A stretch of 64,000 bases of DNA from the NCBI GenBank assembly GCA_035459965.1, contig DATHXC010000007.1, positions 1 to 64,000 of the forward strand, read 5' to 3'. Below, one piece after another: positions 8,055-16,551 of the stretch (its first letter is position 1; every line of letters begins with the position of its first letter). Source of the DNA: DATHXC01 sp035459965 (GTDB lineage: Bacteria > Pseudomonadota > Gammaproteobacteria > Burkholderiales > Methylophilaceae). The translations under genes and the position numbers were made by a program. Under the pieces are notes generated by a model. That model was not told the origin of the DNA. It ran no database searches and worked only from the letters and a program-made list of their open reading frames with translations.

Positions 8055-9878
8055 ATGAAAAAAATCTATTTCGTGTTTTTAGTTTTACCTACATTCGTAC
8101 TTAACAGCTTTTTTCTAACTAGCGTTGCCAATGCGGATTCATCATTCACATTGCAGCAATTGATTGAAAAAACAGTGACTGCCAATCCTGAGGTTCAGGC
8201 ACGCTACCATAACTATAAAGCCGCAGAGCAAGAGCAGAATGCTGCACGTGGTGGCTATTACCCACGAGCTGACTTGGTGACGACCTTCAGGAATCAAGAG
8301 CAGTTGACACCCAATGTCAATAACACAGCACTTCCAAACAGTCAGACTCAACTGATATTGCGTCAGATGATTTTTGATGGCTTTGCGACGCGTAGTGAGG
8401 TAAGTCGCTTGGGCCATGCAGCACGGGTGCGTTATTACGAATTACAAAGTGCGATGCAAGGCATTGCATTGGAGACTGTCAAGGCTTATGTTGATGTGCA
8501 GCGTTACCGCCAGCTATCAAGCTATGCACAGGATAACTATGTTGCGCATAAACAACTGTTTGATCGTATAGAAGAGCGGGTCACTGCAGGCGTTGCGCGC
8601 CGTGTTGATCTGGAGCAGGCGAGTGGACGTTTGGCTTTGGCTGAAGCGAATTTGCTCACTGAGAGTACAAATCTACAAAACGTAACTGCGCGTTATCAAC
8701 GCTTAACTGGAGAGATGCCACCAGCTAATTTGCCTGAAGTAGAGTTCTTTAAAGCAGGGGTTTCACCTACGGCGACTGAAGCACTGAATTTTGCTTATCA
8801 GAAAAATCCTGAACTATTGTCGGCAATAGAGAATATTGTTGCAACGGAGGAGGAAGTTAAATCCAAACGTGCTAAATACTACCCAAGGCTGGATCTGCAA
8901 GCCACGAAAAACCTGCAGGCCAGCAGTAATGGTGAGAATAGTATTGCCGCTGCAGATCTTTTGCAGTTAACTGCAACATTTAATTTATTCAATGGCTTAA
9001 CTGACAAATCAGTGATTAGTCAAACAGTGGAAAAGCTTAATACTTCACAAGATTTGCGTGACAAAGCCTGCGTGGATACACGCCAGACACTGGTAATCGC
9101 TTACAACGATATCGGCAGTTTGAAAGAGCAGCTTGGCTATCGCGACCAGCACCAATTGTCGATTGAAAAGGCGCGTGAGGCTTATCGCAAACAGTTTGAT
9201 ATTGGTCAGCGTACTTTGCTGGATTTGTTGGATACTGAGAATGAATATTTTCAGGCAAGGAGAACCTATAGTAATACCGAGAAAGATTACTACCTCGCAT
9301 TCGCGCGTACTTATGCCAGTCAGGGTGATCTATTAAGTAAACTGGATGTGAATCGCGGTGATGTGCCTGACTTTACACAGCCTGACTATATTGAAAACTA
9401 CAAAATCTGTAAGGCTGTAGCGCCAGATATGCCAGAGATCAATAAGGCCGATCTGGTTGCAAAAGCTAAACCACTAAATTCTGGAGCAAGCGAAAAAATG
9501 GCGGCGACTGCTACTAAGCCAGTACCGGCTGAATTGCCTAAAAAAGTAGTACCAGACGTACAGTTTGAATATAACAGTGCAAAAATCAAGCAGATATCTT
9601 TCCCTGTGCTAGACAACGCAATTACTACGGTAAAAGGCTGGGGCGATGCCAAAGCTGAAGTGGTTGGCCATACGGATAAGAGAGATAGTTCTAAGGAAGA
9701 TTACAACCTGGATCTTTCCACCAGGCGTGCTCAGGCTGTTAGTGATTATCTGGTGAGTAAGGGCATAGATGCAAGCCGCTTGACAGTGAAAGGTTATGGT
9801 TTCTCACAACCGATTGCAGAAAATGACCCTAAAACTGGTAATCCCGTCAATCGCAGGGTTGAAATCATCAGACAGTAA
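8055..9878 (+). CDS. TolC-family outer-membrane channel fused to OmpA C-terminal domain (LapE-like)
   Basis: This is the probable outer-membrane exit duct for the neighbouring adhesin. A signal peptide (MKKIYFVF to about VANA) precedes a TolC/OEP domain of about 400 residues with the two long helical repeats. A short Ala/Lys/Pro linker follows, then an OmpA-like peptidoglycan-binding domain in the last 110 residues (VVGHTDKRDSS, LSTRRAQAVSDYL, NRRVEIIRQ). Stand-alone TolC proteins end before this domain, so the fusion would anchor the channel to the cell wall. The start is either ATG 8055 or TTG 8034. The TTG has a GAGA element 9 bases upstream, while the ATG has none but starts a cleaner signal peptide. 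A strong terminator follows at 9902. Confidence 0.9.
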   Translation: MKKIYFVFLVLPTFVLNSFFLTSVANADSSFTLQQLIEKTVTANPEVQARYHNYKAAEQEQNAARGGYYPRADLVTTFRNQEQLTPNVNNTALPNSQTQLILRQMIFDGFATRSEVSRLGHAARVRYYELQSAMQGIALETVKAYVDVQRYRQLSSYAQDNYVAHKQLFDRIEERVTAGVARRVDLEQASGRLALAEANLLTESTNLQNVTARYQRLTGEMPPANLPEVEFFKAGVSPTATEALNFAYQKNPELLSAIENIVATEEEVKSKRAKYYPRLDLQATKNLQASSNGENSIAAADLLQLTATFNLFNGLTDKSVISQTVEKLNTSQDLRDKACVDTRQTLVIAYNDIGSLKEQLGYRDQHQLSIEKAREAYRKQFDIGQRTLLDLLDTENEYFQARRTYSNTEKDYYLAFARTYASQGDLLSKLDVNRGDVPDFTQPDYIENYKICKAVAPDMPEINKADLVAKAKPLNSGASEKMAATATKPVPAELPKKVVPDVQFEYNSAKIKQISFPVLDNAITTVKGWGDAKAEVVGHTDKRDSSKEDYNLDLSTRRAQAVSDYLVSKGIDASRLTVKGYGFSQPIAENDPKTGNPVNRRVEIIRQ

Positions 9879-9901
9879 GTATTTTTAGCAGTTGTTAAAA
9901 T

Positions 9902-9931
9902 AAAAAAGGAGGCAATAGCCTCCTTTTTTTG
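9902..9931. terminator. rho-independent terminator, probably bidirectional
   Basis: GGAGGC and GCCTCC pair around AATA, flanked by A6 on the left and T8 on the right, so it can work on both strands. It sits between the convergent ends of the TolC-OmpA gene and the GGDEF-EAL gene. Confidence 0.9.
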
Positions 9932-9973
9932 TCATCAATAATGATGAAGAATTGACAGTGTTAGGACATCAAA

Positions 9974-12391
9974 TTAAGACAAGCGCTTCTTGGGAATTCT
10001 CTTGGCAATTGATTTTACTTGTTGCGTGCCACTATCATCCCACCTTGACATCCATACTAGAAAATCCTGTGCGGGCATTGGCTTACTCATAAAATAACCT
10101 TGGCCATAGTCGCAACCCATTTCTTTCAATAAATCCCACACCTTCTCGTTTTCTATCCCTTCTGCAACGACCTTCAGGCCCAAATTGTGTCCTAGGTCTA
10201 TGGTGGAGCGGACAATTTTGCTGTCACTGTCATCCTCTTCCATTTTTAGTACAAAAGACTTATCAATTTTTAATTCGCTGACTGGTAATCGTTTTAGATA
10301 AGAAAGTGACGAGTAGCCAGTACCAAAGTCATCTATGGCAAGCTTGACGCCCATTTGGGATAGGTTATCCAAAGTCTGTTGCGCACGCAGAGGGTCATCC
10401 ATGATACTGCTTTCGGTTATCTCCAACGAAATGGCAGAGGTGTCTACGTGATGGGTATTCAGGATATTGTTCAGTTTATTAGGTAAGTCGTGGTCAATCA
10501 GGTCGCGTGCCGATATGTTGACAGCGATTGGTATATAAATGCCATGATCTCGCCAAGTAGCGCTTAGTGCGGCGGCTTCCGACAACATCAGTAAGCTGAT
10601 ACTTCTTATCAATCCGGTATGTTCTGCGAATGGAATAAACTCATCAGGGAAGACCAGTCCCTTTTTCGGGTGCTTCCAACGAATAAGGGCCTCTGTCGAG
10701 CATACCTTGCGCGTAATCAGGTCAATTTTTGGCTGTATGTACAGAGCAAGTTCTTTATTAGAGATAGCGCTCTTGAGCTCAGAGCTGAGGGAGAGGTTAT
10801 CTTGACTACTGATGTCAAAAGCCGGTTCAAATACGATGGCCCCTGAGTTGCTGGCTTTCGATTTATACATGGCCATTTCGGCACGACTGAGTAACTGCTC
10901 TTCATTCTCAGCATGGTCAGGATAAGTGGCGATACCAAGCCCTGCTGTAATATCCACAAACTGGTCATTAACCTGGATAGGGGTCTCTAGCGTTTTAATT
11001 AGCGCGGATGCGACACTCAGCCCGATTGCAATATTGGCGGTAGGTAGTAAAACGGCAAACTCATCCCCCCCGAATCGCGCAACCACATCACTTTTACGAC
11101 GAGTAGAGGAGGAGATGCGTTCTGCAACCGCATGCAACAGCTCATCGCCGGATGATTGCCCCAAAATATTGTTGATCTGTTTAAACCTGTCCAGATCCAT
11201 TACCAATACGGAGAGTGACTCATTTTTTTCTTTAGCCACGGCCATGGCTTGGCCCAGTTGCAGCATGAAAGACGCGCGGTTAGGCAATTGTGTCATTTCA
11301 TCCCAATAGGCTAACTTGAGTATGCTTTTTTCACGGCTAGCGATCGCCTCGCTCATACTATTGAATGCGTTACCCAGCTTGCCTAACTCATCTTTTCTAT
11401 CACTATGAACCATGATATCGTAGTTGCCAGCTTCTAGTTGTTTTGCCGTTTCTGCCAGTTCTGTTATCGGCATGGTGATACGTTTTGAAATGTAAAAAAT
11501 TCCCGCGATAAAAACGAGGGCACCAATGATGGTGAGTATCAATAGATTAAGTTGCAAGGTTTTATAAGGTGCCGTAGCTTCATCAATAGAGCGTTGCAAT
11601 ACGGCGAAGAGGGCCTGGTCGGGTGTATCAAAAATAGCCACGTAGCGTGTGCCATAGTCAGTTTTGCCAATGTCAATTTCACTGTTATCAGGGTGATCGG
11701 AGCTACTTTTCTTGGATATTTTTTCAGCGCTTATTGCGACCAGTTCCTCGCTGGAGGCCATATTCAGCGTGGATGCCATGGATGACCAGTGACTATCGTT
11801 GGATTTACTAATAAACGTAACTTCCAGATTGCTCAGTTTATTCAGCTTCTGGGCAAGCTCGTTATTGATTTTAAAGCCCATGACAATCCAGCCTATAGTT
11901 AACGGTGCTTTTACTGGCACAGCGACTAACTGGTAGGGCTGGTTTTTGAACACCACAAAATCGCGAGTATCTCCGTTGTTCTGCGCACTTTTAATCAGCG
12001 CACTAACTTTTCCTCTGGCAACATCTTCCGGCAGGCTTCCAGATATCGTCAGGCTATCGCGTCCTGGAGCATAAAAAATGGCAATATCCGCACCTATGCG
12101 CGACTGATGATTACTGAGTGCGGAAAGTACAGTTTCATAGTCGTTACTGGCAATGGCCTGCCTGAATCCATAGTCAGTCGCCAGGATGCGCGCTCCCTGA
12201 CTTAAATTCTCACCGTTTTGCTCCAGAAGGCTGCGGAAAATTCTCTCGCCAATCTGCAGTTGTTCGTTCACTGATGCGCGGGCATTTTTTTCAATACTGA
12301 GTTTAATAGCGATAGAGCCGACAATCTGAATTAACAGGATCAGCGTCAGAAAAACAACAGCAATACGACTTTTTAAACTCTTGAATTGCAT
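9974..12391 (-). CDS. membrane GGDEF-EAL protein with periplasmic sensor and HAMP
   Basis: This is a bifunctional-type c-di-GMP enzyme at the inner membrane, about 805 residues long. A membrane helix lies at about 9-29, a large Cache-like periplasmic domain at 30-280, a second helix at about 283-304 and HAMP at about 305-357. The GGDEF domain has intact RFGGDEF and an inhibitory site RKSD five residues before it. The EAL domain has intact EALIRW, EITES, DDFGTGYSS, KIDKSF and AEGIE, so both synthesis and hydrolysis look possible. I chose ATG 12391 because it starts the first membrane helix and lies 17 bases after the preceding gene's stop. An upstream in-frame start at 12526 would overlap that gene by 118 bases. 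It is the third gene of an operon with a globin and a cupredoxin. Confidence 0.92.
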   Translation of the reverse strand: MQFKSLKSRIAVVFLTLILLIQIVGSIAIKLSIEKNARASVNEQLQIGERIFRSLLEQNGENLSQGARILATDYGFRQAIASNDYETVLSALSNHQSRIGADIAIFYAPGRDSLTISGSLPEDVARGKVSALIKSAQNNGDTRDFVVFKNQPYQLVAVPVKAPLTIGWIVMGFKINNELAQKLNKLSNLEVTFISKSNDSHWSSMASTLNMASSEELVAISAEKISKKSSSDHPDNSEIDIGKTDYGTRYVAIFDTPDQALFAVLQRSIDEATAPYKTLQLNLLILTIIGALVFIAGIFYISKRITMPITELAETAKQLEAGNYDIMVHSDRKDELGKLGNAFNSMSEAIASREKSILKLAYWDEMTQLPNRASFMLQLGQAMAVAKEKNESLSVLVMDLDRFKQINNILGQSSGDELLHAVAERISSSTRRKSDVVARFGGDEFAVLLPTANIAIGLSVASALIKTLETPIQVNDQFVDITAGLGIATYPDHAENEEQLLSRAEMAMYKSKASNSGAIVFEPAFDISSQDNLSLSSELKSAISNKELALYIQPKIDLITRKVCSTEALIRWKHPKKGLVFPDEFIPFAEHTGLIRSISLLMLSEAAALSATWRDHGIYIPIAVNISARDLIDHDLPNKLNNILNTHHVDTSAISLEITESSIMDDPLRAQQTLDNLSQMGVKLAIDDFGTGYSSLSYLKRLPVSELKIDKSFVLKMEEDDSDSKIVRSTIDLGHNLGLKVVAEGIENEKVWDLLKEMGCDYGQGYFMSKPMPAQDFLVWMSRWDDSGTQQVKSIAKRIPKKRLS

Positions 12392-12408
12392 AAAGTTAAT
12401 TGCATCGC

Positions 12409-13041
12409 TTAAGGTTTTCTTAGTGATGATGACTGGATGTCTATCTTCATGGCTACTTGTTCTGAGCCCTTCACGTTCAATGGTTGCTCTACCACCACGT
12501 TTTCTTTTACTGATGCATAGTGCCAAGCCTTAACTACGTATTGACCATTGGGCAGGTCACTAAGTTTAACTTTTCCGCTAGCGTCAGTTTTGCCAAAGTA
12601 GGGCGTGTCTACTACATGCACAAATGCCAGCATCTGGTCGTGGATATTGCAGCCCAGAACAACGGTTCCTGGCTTATCAAACACCACGGGTACAGTCGGC
12701 ACGCCTGAATACAGCTTAAGTTCAAAGGTCTTGGTTGGAGAGAAAGAGTAAACGTGGTGCCTGACTGTATCTTTATTAGGGAAGGTAATGCTGGAACCTG
12801 TCTGAATCACTGTAACCAGTGGCATGAACTGGCGATTTTTCTGTTCAATCGCAGCAGTCCCTACAGGCTGCCCCGGCACCTTGTTATTGGCTTCCGCGTA
12901 AACCACAGCATCGCTTATGGGCGCGCCTGCCATGTCATTCACTTGTATAGTAAGCTCACCGGCCCATGCATTTGCTACCATACCTAATGAAAAAATGACC
13001 CACAAGCTTATATGCAGCTGGCGAGAATGATGATTCAACAT
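12409..13041 (-). CDS. periplasmic cupredoxin-like protein ('methylamine utilization protein' family)
   Basis: This 210-residue exported protein has a signal peptide ending near ANAWA. The middle looks like a plastocyanin-type fold with histidines in VRHHVYSF and a GCNIHDQM motif, that is Cys, His and Met in the spacing of a type 1 copper site. A small carboxypeptidase-regulatory-like beta domain follows (GKVKLSDLPNGQYVVKAW). Proteins of this kind are often labelled 'methylamine utilization protein', but no mau genes are nearby, so that name should not be taken as function. Copper binding and redox sensing are inferred from the motif. It lies 24 bases after the globin gene and 17 before the GGDEF-EAL gene, so all three are probably one transcript. 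Confidence 0.82.
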   Translation of the reverse strand: MLNHHSRQLHISLWVIFSLGMVANAWAGELTIQVNDMAGAPISDAVVYAEANNKVPGQPVGTAAIEQKNRQFMPLVTVIQTGSSITFPNKDTVRHHVYSFSPTKTFELKLYSGVPTVPVVFDKPGTVVLGCNIHDQMLAFVHVVDTPYFGKTDASGKVKLSDLPNGQYVVKAWHYASVKENVVVEQPLNVKGSEQVAMKIDIQSSSLRKP

Positions 13042-13065
13042 GGGTCGTTACCTTATAGTGATGGA

Positions 13066-13500
13066 TTATGTTTTGTCACTAACGATATCGCGCTTCATCG
13101 GTGCCAAGATTTTCAAAAGTTCGTTTTTCTCTCTGGTTGCTACATGTCTGTTCAGCGCATCGCGAAAAGCTTGAACGAACAACTCAAACTCGGCAGTGGT
13201 GATTTTTAAATCAGCATGTGAATTTTTCATGGTTTCGCCATCGTACTCACAACCTCCGCCAGTCAGCCTGCAAAGCTGATTCACGACACTCTCTTTAAGT
13301 TTGGCTAGTTTGATGCCTTCAAATGACCGCTTTATTTTAGGGTCAGTGCTTACCTGGTCTATAGTTTCTGAAACAACAACCGTTAGTACAGGTATACCGC
13401 CAATTCTGTCGAACAGCGTTTTATCGGGCGGAGTGTGCGCACATGCCATGCTTAGTAGAGTGAGGATGATGACTAATGCTAAGTTAAGTGTATTTTTCAT
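13066..13500 (-). CDS. exported group 1 truncated haemoglobin
   Basis: This 144-residue protein has an N-terminal hydrophobic leader ending in SMAC, a weak lipobox with Cys20, so it may be a periplasmic lipoprotein. A truncated globin domain follows, starting LFDRIGGIPVL, with the conserved NSHADLKIT segment. His95 there is the expected proximal haem ligand. Group 1 truncated globins bind O2 or NO. The start at 13500 is set by GGATTGG upstream and by the leader, although the frame is open to 13563. It is first in the operon with the cupredoxin and the GGDEF-EAL protein, which suggests a haem/copper redox input to c-di-GMP signalling. Confidence 0.85.
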   Translation of the reverse strand: MKNTLNLALVIILTLLSMACAHTPPDKTLFDRIGGIPVLTVVVSETIDQVSTDPKIKRSFEGIKLAKLKESVVNQLCRLTGGGCEYDGETMKNSHADLKITTAEFELFVQAFRDALNRHVATREKNELLKILAPMKRDIVSDKT

Positions 13501-13674
13501 AACCAATCCAAAAATGTAGAACATTGTCATCATAGCGATTTTAATGGCAAGTCTATTAAACAATAAGCGCTGATAAATAATAGCTATTTATGGCATTAAA
13601 TTTGCGATCACAATCAATGAAAATTGATACACAGCAAAAATTTTACGCCTACTAAAAATTACGGAATCGCATTT

Positions 13675-14565
13675 ATGAGCACAATTTATCAATCAGCCAT
13701 ATATAAATTAACCCTCATTTTTTTTATAGCATTAACTATGCTAGCCAGCTTCAACGGGCCAGCCTATGCTGGAGATCGTTTGTTGGCAACGGGGGGTGTC
13801 GTACAAATGGAAGGCTCCGCAGGCGGTGGACTAACTCCCTGGGCTTTAATTTCAGGCTATGGTACTGATGGGCAGATTGGCGGCTCACTCTTCTACACAG
13901 AGGCTAAGACGCGCGGCGGATTTGAATTAAGTACTGGCGGGATTAGTCTGGGAATAAACAATCGTGTTGAAATTTCATTAAGTCAGCAAAAATTCGGGCT
14001 AAGCAATACCGTGCCTGGCGAGACCATTCGCGTGAACACGCTGGGTGTGAAAGTCAGGTTGATTGGGGATGCAATTTACGACCAAGATACCTGGCTGCCG
14101 CAAATTGCACTTGGTGCGCACATCAAACACAATGAAGATTTTGATCTTGTGCCAAAGGCACTGGGAGCAAAAGATGCAACAGGTGTTGATATGTATCTTG
14201 CTGCAACCAAGTTATACCTTGGCGCTATATGGGGCAGAAACCTGCTGCTGAACGGCACCCTGCAAGCCACCAAAGCCAACCAATTCGGTATCCTTGGTTT
14301 CGGCGGTGACAGGCATGATAGCTATCAGTTGCAACCAGCAGTATCAGCCGCAGTCATGCTGACAGATCAGGTCCTGCTGGGCACAGAGTACCGTGCCAAA
14401 CCTGATAACCTAGGAGTGTTTAAAGAGGATGATGCCAAGGATATTTTCCTGACTTGGTTTCCAACTAGAAACTTCTCGCTGACAGCGGCTTATGTCGATT
14501 TGGGCAATATTGCCAATAAAGACAATCAGACTGCTTGGTACATTTCCGGACAAATATCCTATTAG
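13675..14565 (+). CDS. DUF3034 family outer-membrane protein
   Basis: This protein of about 296 residues has a signal peptide (hydrophobic, ending GPAYAG). The body is rich in alternating short strands with Gly and aromatic residues and ends in an aromatic/Tyr C-terminus (WYISGQISY), which is typical of a small outer-membrane beta-barrel. Its sequence matches what I remember of DUF3034, whose function is unknown. ATG at 13675 is preferred over TTG at 13624 because it begins the signal peptide and follows a CGGAAT element. It is divergent from the globin operon with about 174 bases between the starts, so the two probably share regulation. Confidence 0.8.
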   Translation: MSTIYQSAIYKLTLIFFIALTMLASFNGPAYAGDRLLATGGVVQMEGSAGGGLTPWALISGYGTDGQIGGSLFYTEAKTRGGFELSTGGISLGINNRVEISLSQQKFGLSNTVPGETIRVNTLGVKVRLIGDAIYDQDTWLPQIALGAHIKHNEDFDLVPKALGAKDATGVDMYLAATKLYLGAIWGRNLLLNGTLQATKANQFGILGFGGDRHDSYQLQPAVSAAVMLTDQVLLGTEYRAKPDNLGVFKEDDAKDIFLTWFPTRNFSLTAAYVDLGNIANKDNQTAWYISGQISY

Positions 14566-14594
14566 GCTTATAACCTTCAAATGACTACAAACAT

Positions 14595-14612
14595 ATGCCG
14601 AAAATCCGGCAT
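14595..14612 (+). terminator. weak terminator-like hairpin after the DUF3034 gene
   Basis: ATGCCG and CGGCAT pair perfectly around AAAATC, followed by a short T-rich stretch (TTCTTTT). The stem is only 6 bp, so the call is tentative. Confidence 0.35.
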
Positions 14613-14703
14613 GGATTCTTTTGCTTAAAAAGCCCAGTAAGGTTAAAATACGCACCGCAAAACTTCCAGCTACTCAAGTATTTTCCCTAAAGTAGTTACA
14701 TCC

Positions 14704-14790
14704 GCCCGGGTGGTGAAACTGGTAGACACAAGAGACTTAAAATCTCTCGATCGTAAGGTCGTGCCGGTTCGATTCCGGCCCCGGGCACCA
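14704..14790 (+). tRNA. tRNA-Leu (UAA)
   Basis: The acceptor arms GCCCGGG and CCCGGGC pair perfectly and the encoded CCA follows at 14788-14790. The anticodon arm AGAGA/TCTCT holds the loop CTTAAAA, giving anticodon TAA. A long variable arm (around TCGTAAGGTCGT) and the T-arm GGTTCGATTCC fit a class II tRNA-Leu. Confidence 0.97.
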
Positions 14791-15013
14791 ACAAAATCAA
14801 TAGCATACGTAAATACGCTGAACACATTTTTTAATGTTAACCAAGCGTGAACGAAAAACGCATGTGCCGTTTTCCGACACTTGGAAATAAATAACGCTTG
14901 GGTCGTTCGACTTTACATGTGCCGCGAATTTAATGACCATATGTGGGCTAACGCACATAGGGAATTTAAAAATAGTCTACAATTAAAACCGTTCCTCAAC
15001 GGAGGGGTAAGTC

Positions 15014-15550
15014 ATGCAAAGTCAAATTGATACAGAATTAAAAGAAATGGCACGAATTCAAGCACTTATTCAACTGAGTGCACTAGATTCTCCCTATGAG
15101 GCTATATTCGATACGATTACGGCAATTGCCAGTGATGTATGTGAAACCCCTATTAGTCTCATATCTCTCGTTGATGAAAAAAGGCAATGGTTCAAATCTA
15201 ATGTTGGCCTGCCAGGTATTACAGAGACTGATCGGGAATATGCATTCTGTGCGCAGACGATTAAGGACTCTGTAACACTTGAAATAGAGGATGCGACCCA
15301 AGATGAACGCTTTTTTGATAATCCTCTAGTAACAGGTGACCCAGCAATCCGCTTCTATTGCGGCGCCCCAATACTGCTCCCCATGGGTGAAACTATTGGT
15401 ACCTTGTGCGTTATTGACCGCAAAGCTAACGTACTGAATACTTACCAGAAGAAGACGCTGGAAGGCCTAGCTAAACTAGTATCTCAGCTATTGGTAGCAC
15501 GCGCCGTCAATCATCGAAGATTAGCTAATATTAAGTCGCGCAACACTTAA
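15014..15550 (+). CDS. stand-alone GAF-domain protein
   Basis: This 178-residue soluble protein is almost entirely a GAF domain (about 20-165), a small-molecule or light-sensing fold. It has the characteristic sequence ISLVDEKRQWFKSNVGL, then AFCAQTI, DERFFDNPLV and a FYCGAPILL ... GTLCVIDR core. The same arrangement is common at the N-terminus of diguanylate cyclases and histidine kinases, but here there is no output domain. The cysteines in AFCAQT and FYCGAP are family-typical. GGAGG lies 8 bases before the ATG. There is no operon partner, and the ligand cannot be told from sequence. Confidence 0.85.
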   Translation: MQSQIDTELKEMARIQALIQLSALDSPYEAIFDTITAIASDVCETPISLISLVDEKRQWFKSNVGLPGITETDREYAFCAQTIKDSVTLEIEDATQDERFFDNPLVTGDPAIRFYCGAPILLPMGETIGTLCVIDRKANVLNTYQKKTLEGLAKLVSQLLVARAVNHRRLANIKSRNT

Positions 15551-15684
15551 CATCTATACGACAAAAGCGATACAAATTTTATAAATACTTTCAGTTTTAA
15601 AGACCTGAAATGTCCCGATCGTACGATCACACCGTATTCTGAGCAGCCTCGGATAGCATTCACTTATTAATCCTAAATAATATG

Positions 15685-15972
15685 CTAATGCGTATTTAGC
15701 TCATGTAGTCTTTCCAACGTTTTTGAGATACACAACACTTCGTAATTTGGAATATGCCTCAGAACTCGTTCAGTGTAGGTATCAACGAGCATTACTTCAT
15801 CATAGGGCTCTTCCATTTTGAATCGTAGCGCCTCTAGTTTTGGCGCTATTACTTTATTGATAGAGTCTACTGCCTGCACCAACTCAAGCTTCATGGCTTG
15901 TTCGGAGAAGTAGCTTCTAACTTCAGCAAGATTGGGTATCTCTGTTGATGCTGCATAATATTGTGAATGCAT
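15685..15972 (-). CDS. hypothetical protein, 95 residues
   Basis: I do not recognise this family. The sequence is charged and mostly helical by eye (LAEVRSYFSEQAMKLELVQAVDSINK), with no signal peptide, membrane segment or metal motif. AGGA about 10 bases before the ATG supports translation. It lies alone between the GAF gene and another small minus-strand orphan. Confidence 0.55.
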   Translation of the reverse strand: MHSQYYAASTEIPNLAEVRSYFSEQAMKLELVQAVDSINKVIAPKLEALRFKMEEPYDEVMLVDTYTERVLRHIPNYEVLCISKTLERLHELNTH

Positions 15973-16087
15973 GATGATTAAATCCTGTATTAATTTGATG
16001 CATTCATCATGCTGTTAGTGGCGTCTAAAAAATGTAGGGATAATGCCTAACTTTTCGTAGGCCATGCACTTACGCGGAATCTTGATT

Positions 16088-16107
16088 TAAGTCGCAAGAG
16101 CGACTTA
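16088..16107 (-). terminator. hairpin after the 64-residue orphan
   Basis: TAAGTCGC and GCGACTTA form a perfect 8-bp stem around AAGA, 10 bases beyond the stop of the minus-strand gene at 16117. No clear U-tract follows on that strand, so it may be only a transcript-end structure. Confidence 0.4.
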
Positions 16108-16116
16108 TTTGGATGA

Positions 16117-16308
16117 CTAATTTTTATTGAGGGTAATTGCCAGGTAATTACTGGCCATGGCATTAATGACTGCACTGATCATCTGCTGATCATTAATCCC
16201 GTAATAACCCAGCTCTCTTGCCGCTGTTGTCGCTATGGTTACCATTTCCATCGTTAAAATACGGGCTGTTTCCAGATGCGCTGCTTGCTGTGGATTAACT
16301 TTATCCAT
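16117..16308 (-). CDS. hypothetical small protein, 63 residues
   Basis: This is a short helical protein (QQAAHLETARILTMEMVTIATTAARELG) with no recognised family and no signal peptide. AAGAGAAC sits just before GTG-ATG, so the start is ATG 16308 or the preceding GTG 16311. A hairpin follows the stop. The clear ribosome site and hairpin argue that it is real, but coding evidence is otherwise thin. Confidence 0.5.
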   Translation of the reverse strand: MDKVNPQQAAHLETARILTMEMVTIATTAARELGYYGINDQQMISAVINAMASNYLAITLNKN

Positions 16309-16551
16309 CACGTTCTCTTAAAATATCCGAATAGCCGGTATCTGAGTGTAGGCTAGTTAACCATAACGACCTAATCGTTAATATCTAGCTAAACTGCTTT
16401 GCCAATTAAGGACAAAAATCTGCTAAGTGCGTGAAAAACCAGCAAACACCAGTTAAACTGCCAAACATCTCGCAACAATAAGTCTCGCAATTATTAAATT
16501 TAGTGGCATCCCAAAAAGCTCCATTATCAAGTACAGTTCTTAGGCCTCAGC

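Noticed and set aside
12392..12526. Extended N-terminus of the GGDEF-EAL protein starting at 12526
   Set aside because: It would overlap the cupredoxin gene by 118 bases and adds a basic, non-conserved stretch before the natural membrane helix.
14704..15013. Integrated element at tRNA-Leu
   Set aside because: No integrase and no duplicated tRNA 3' end are visible in the following kilobases; only vague repeats remain.
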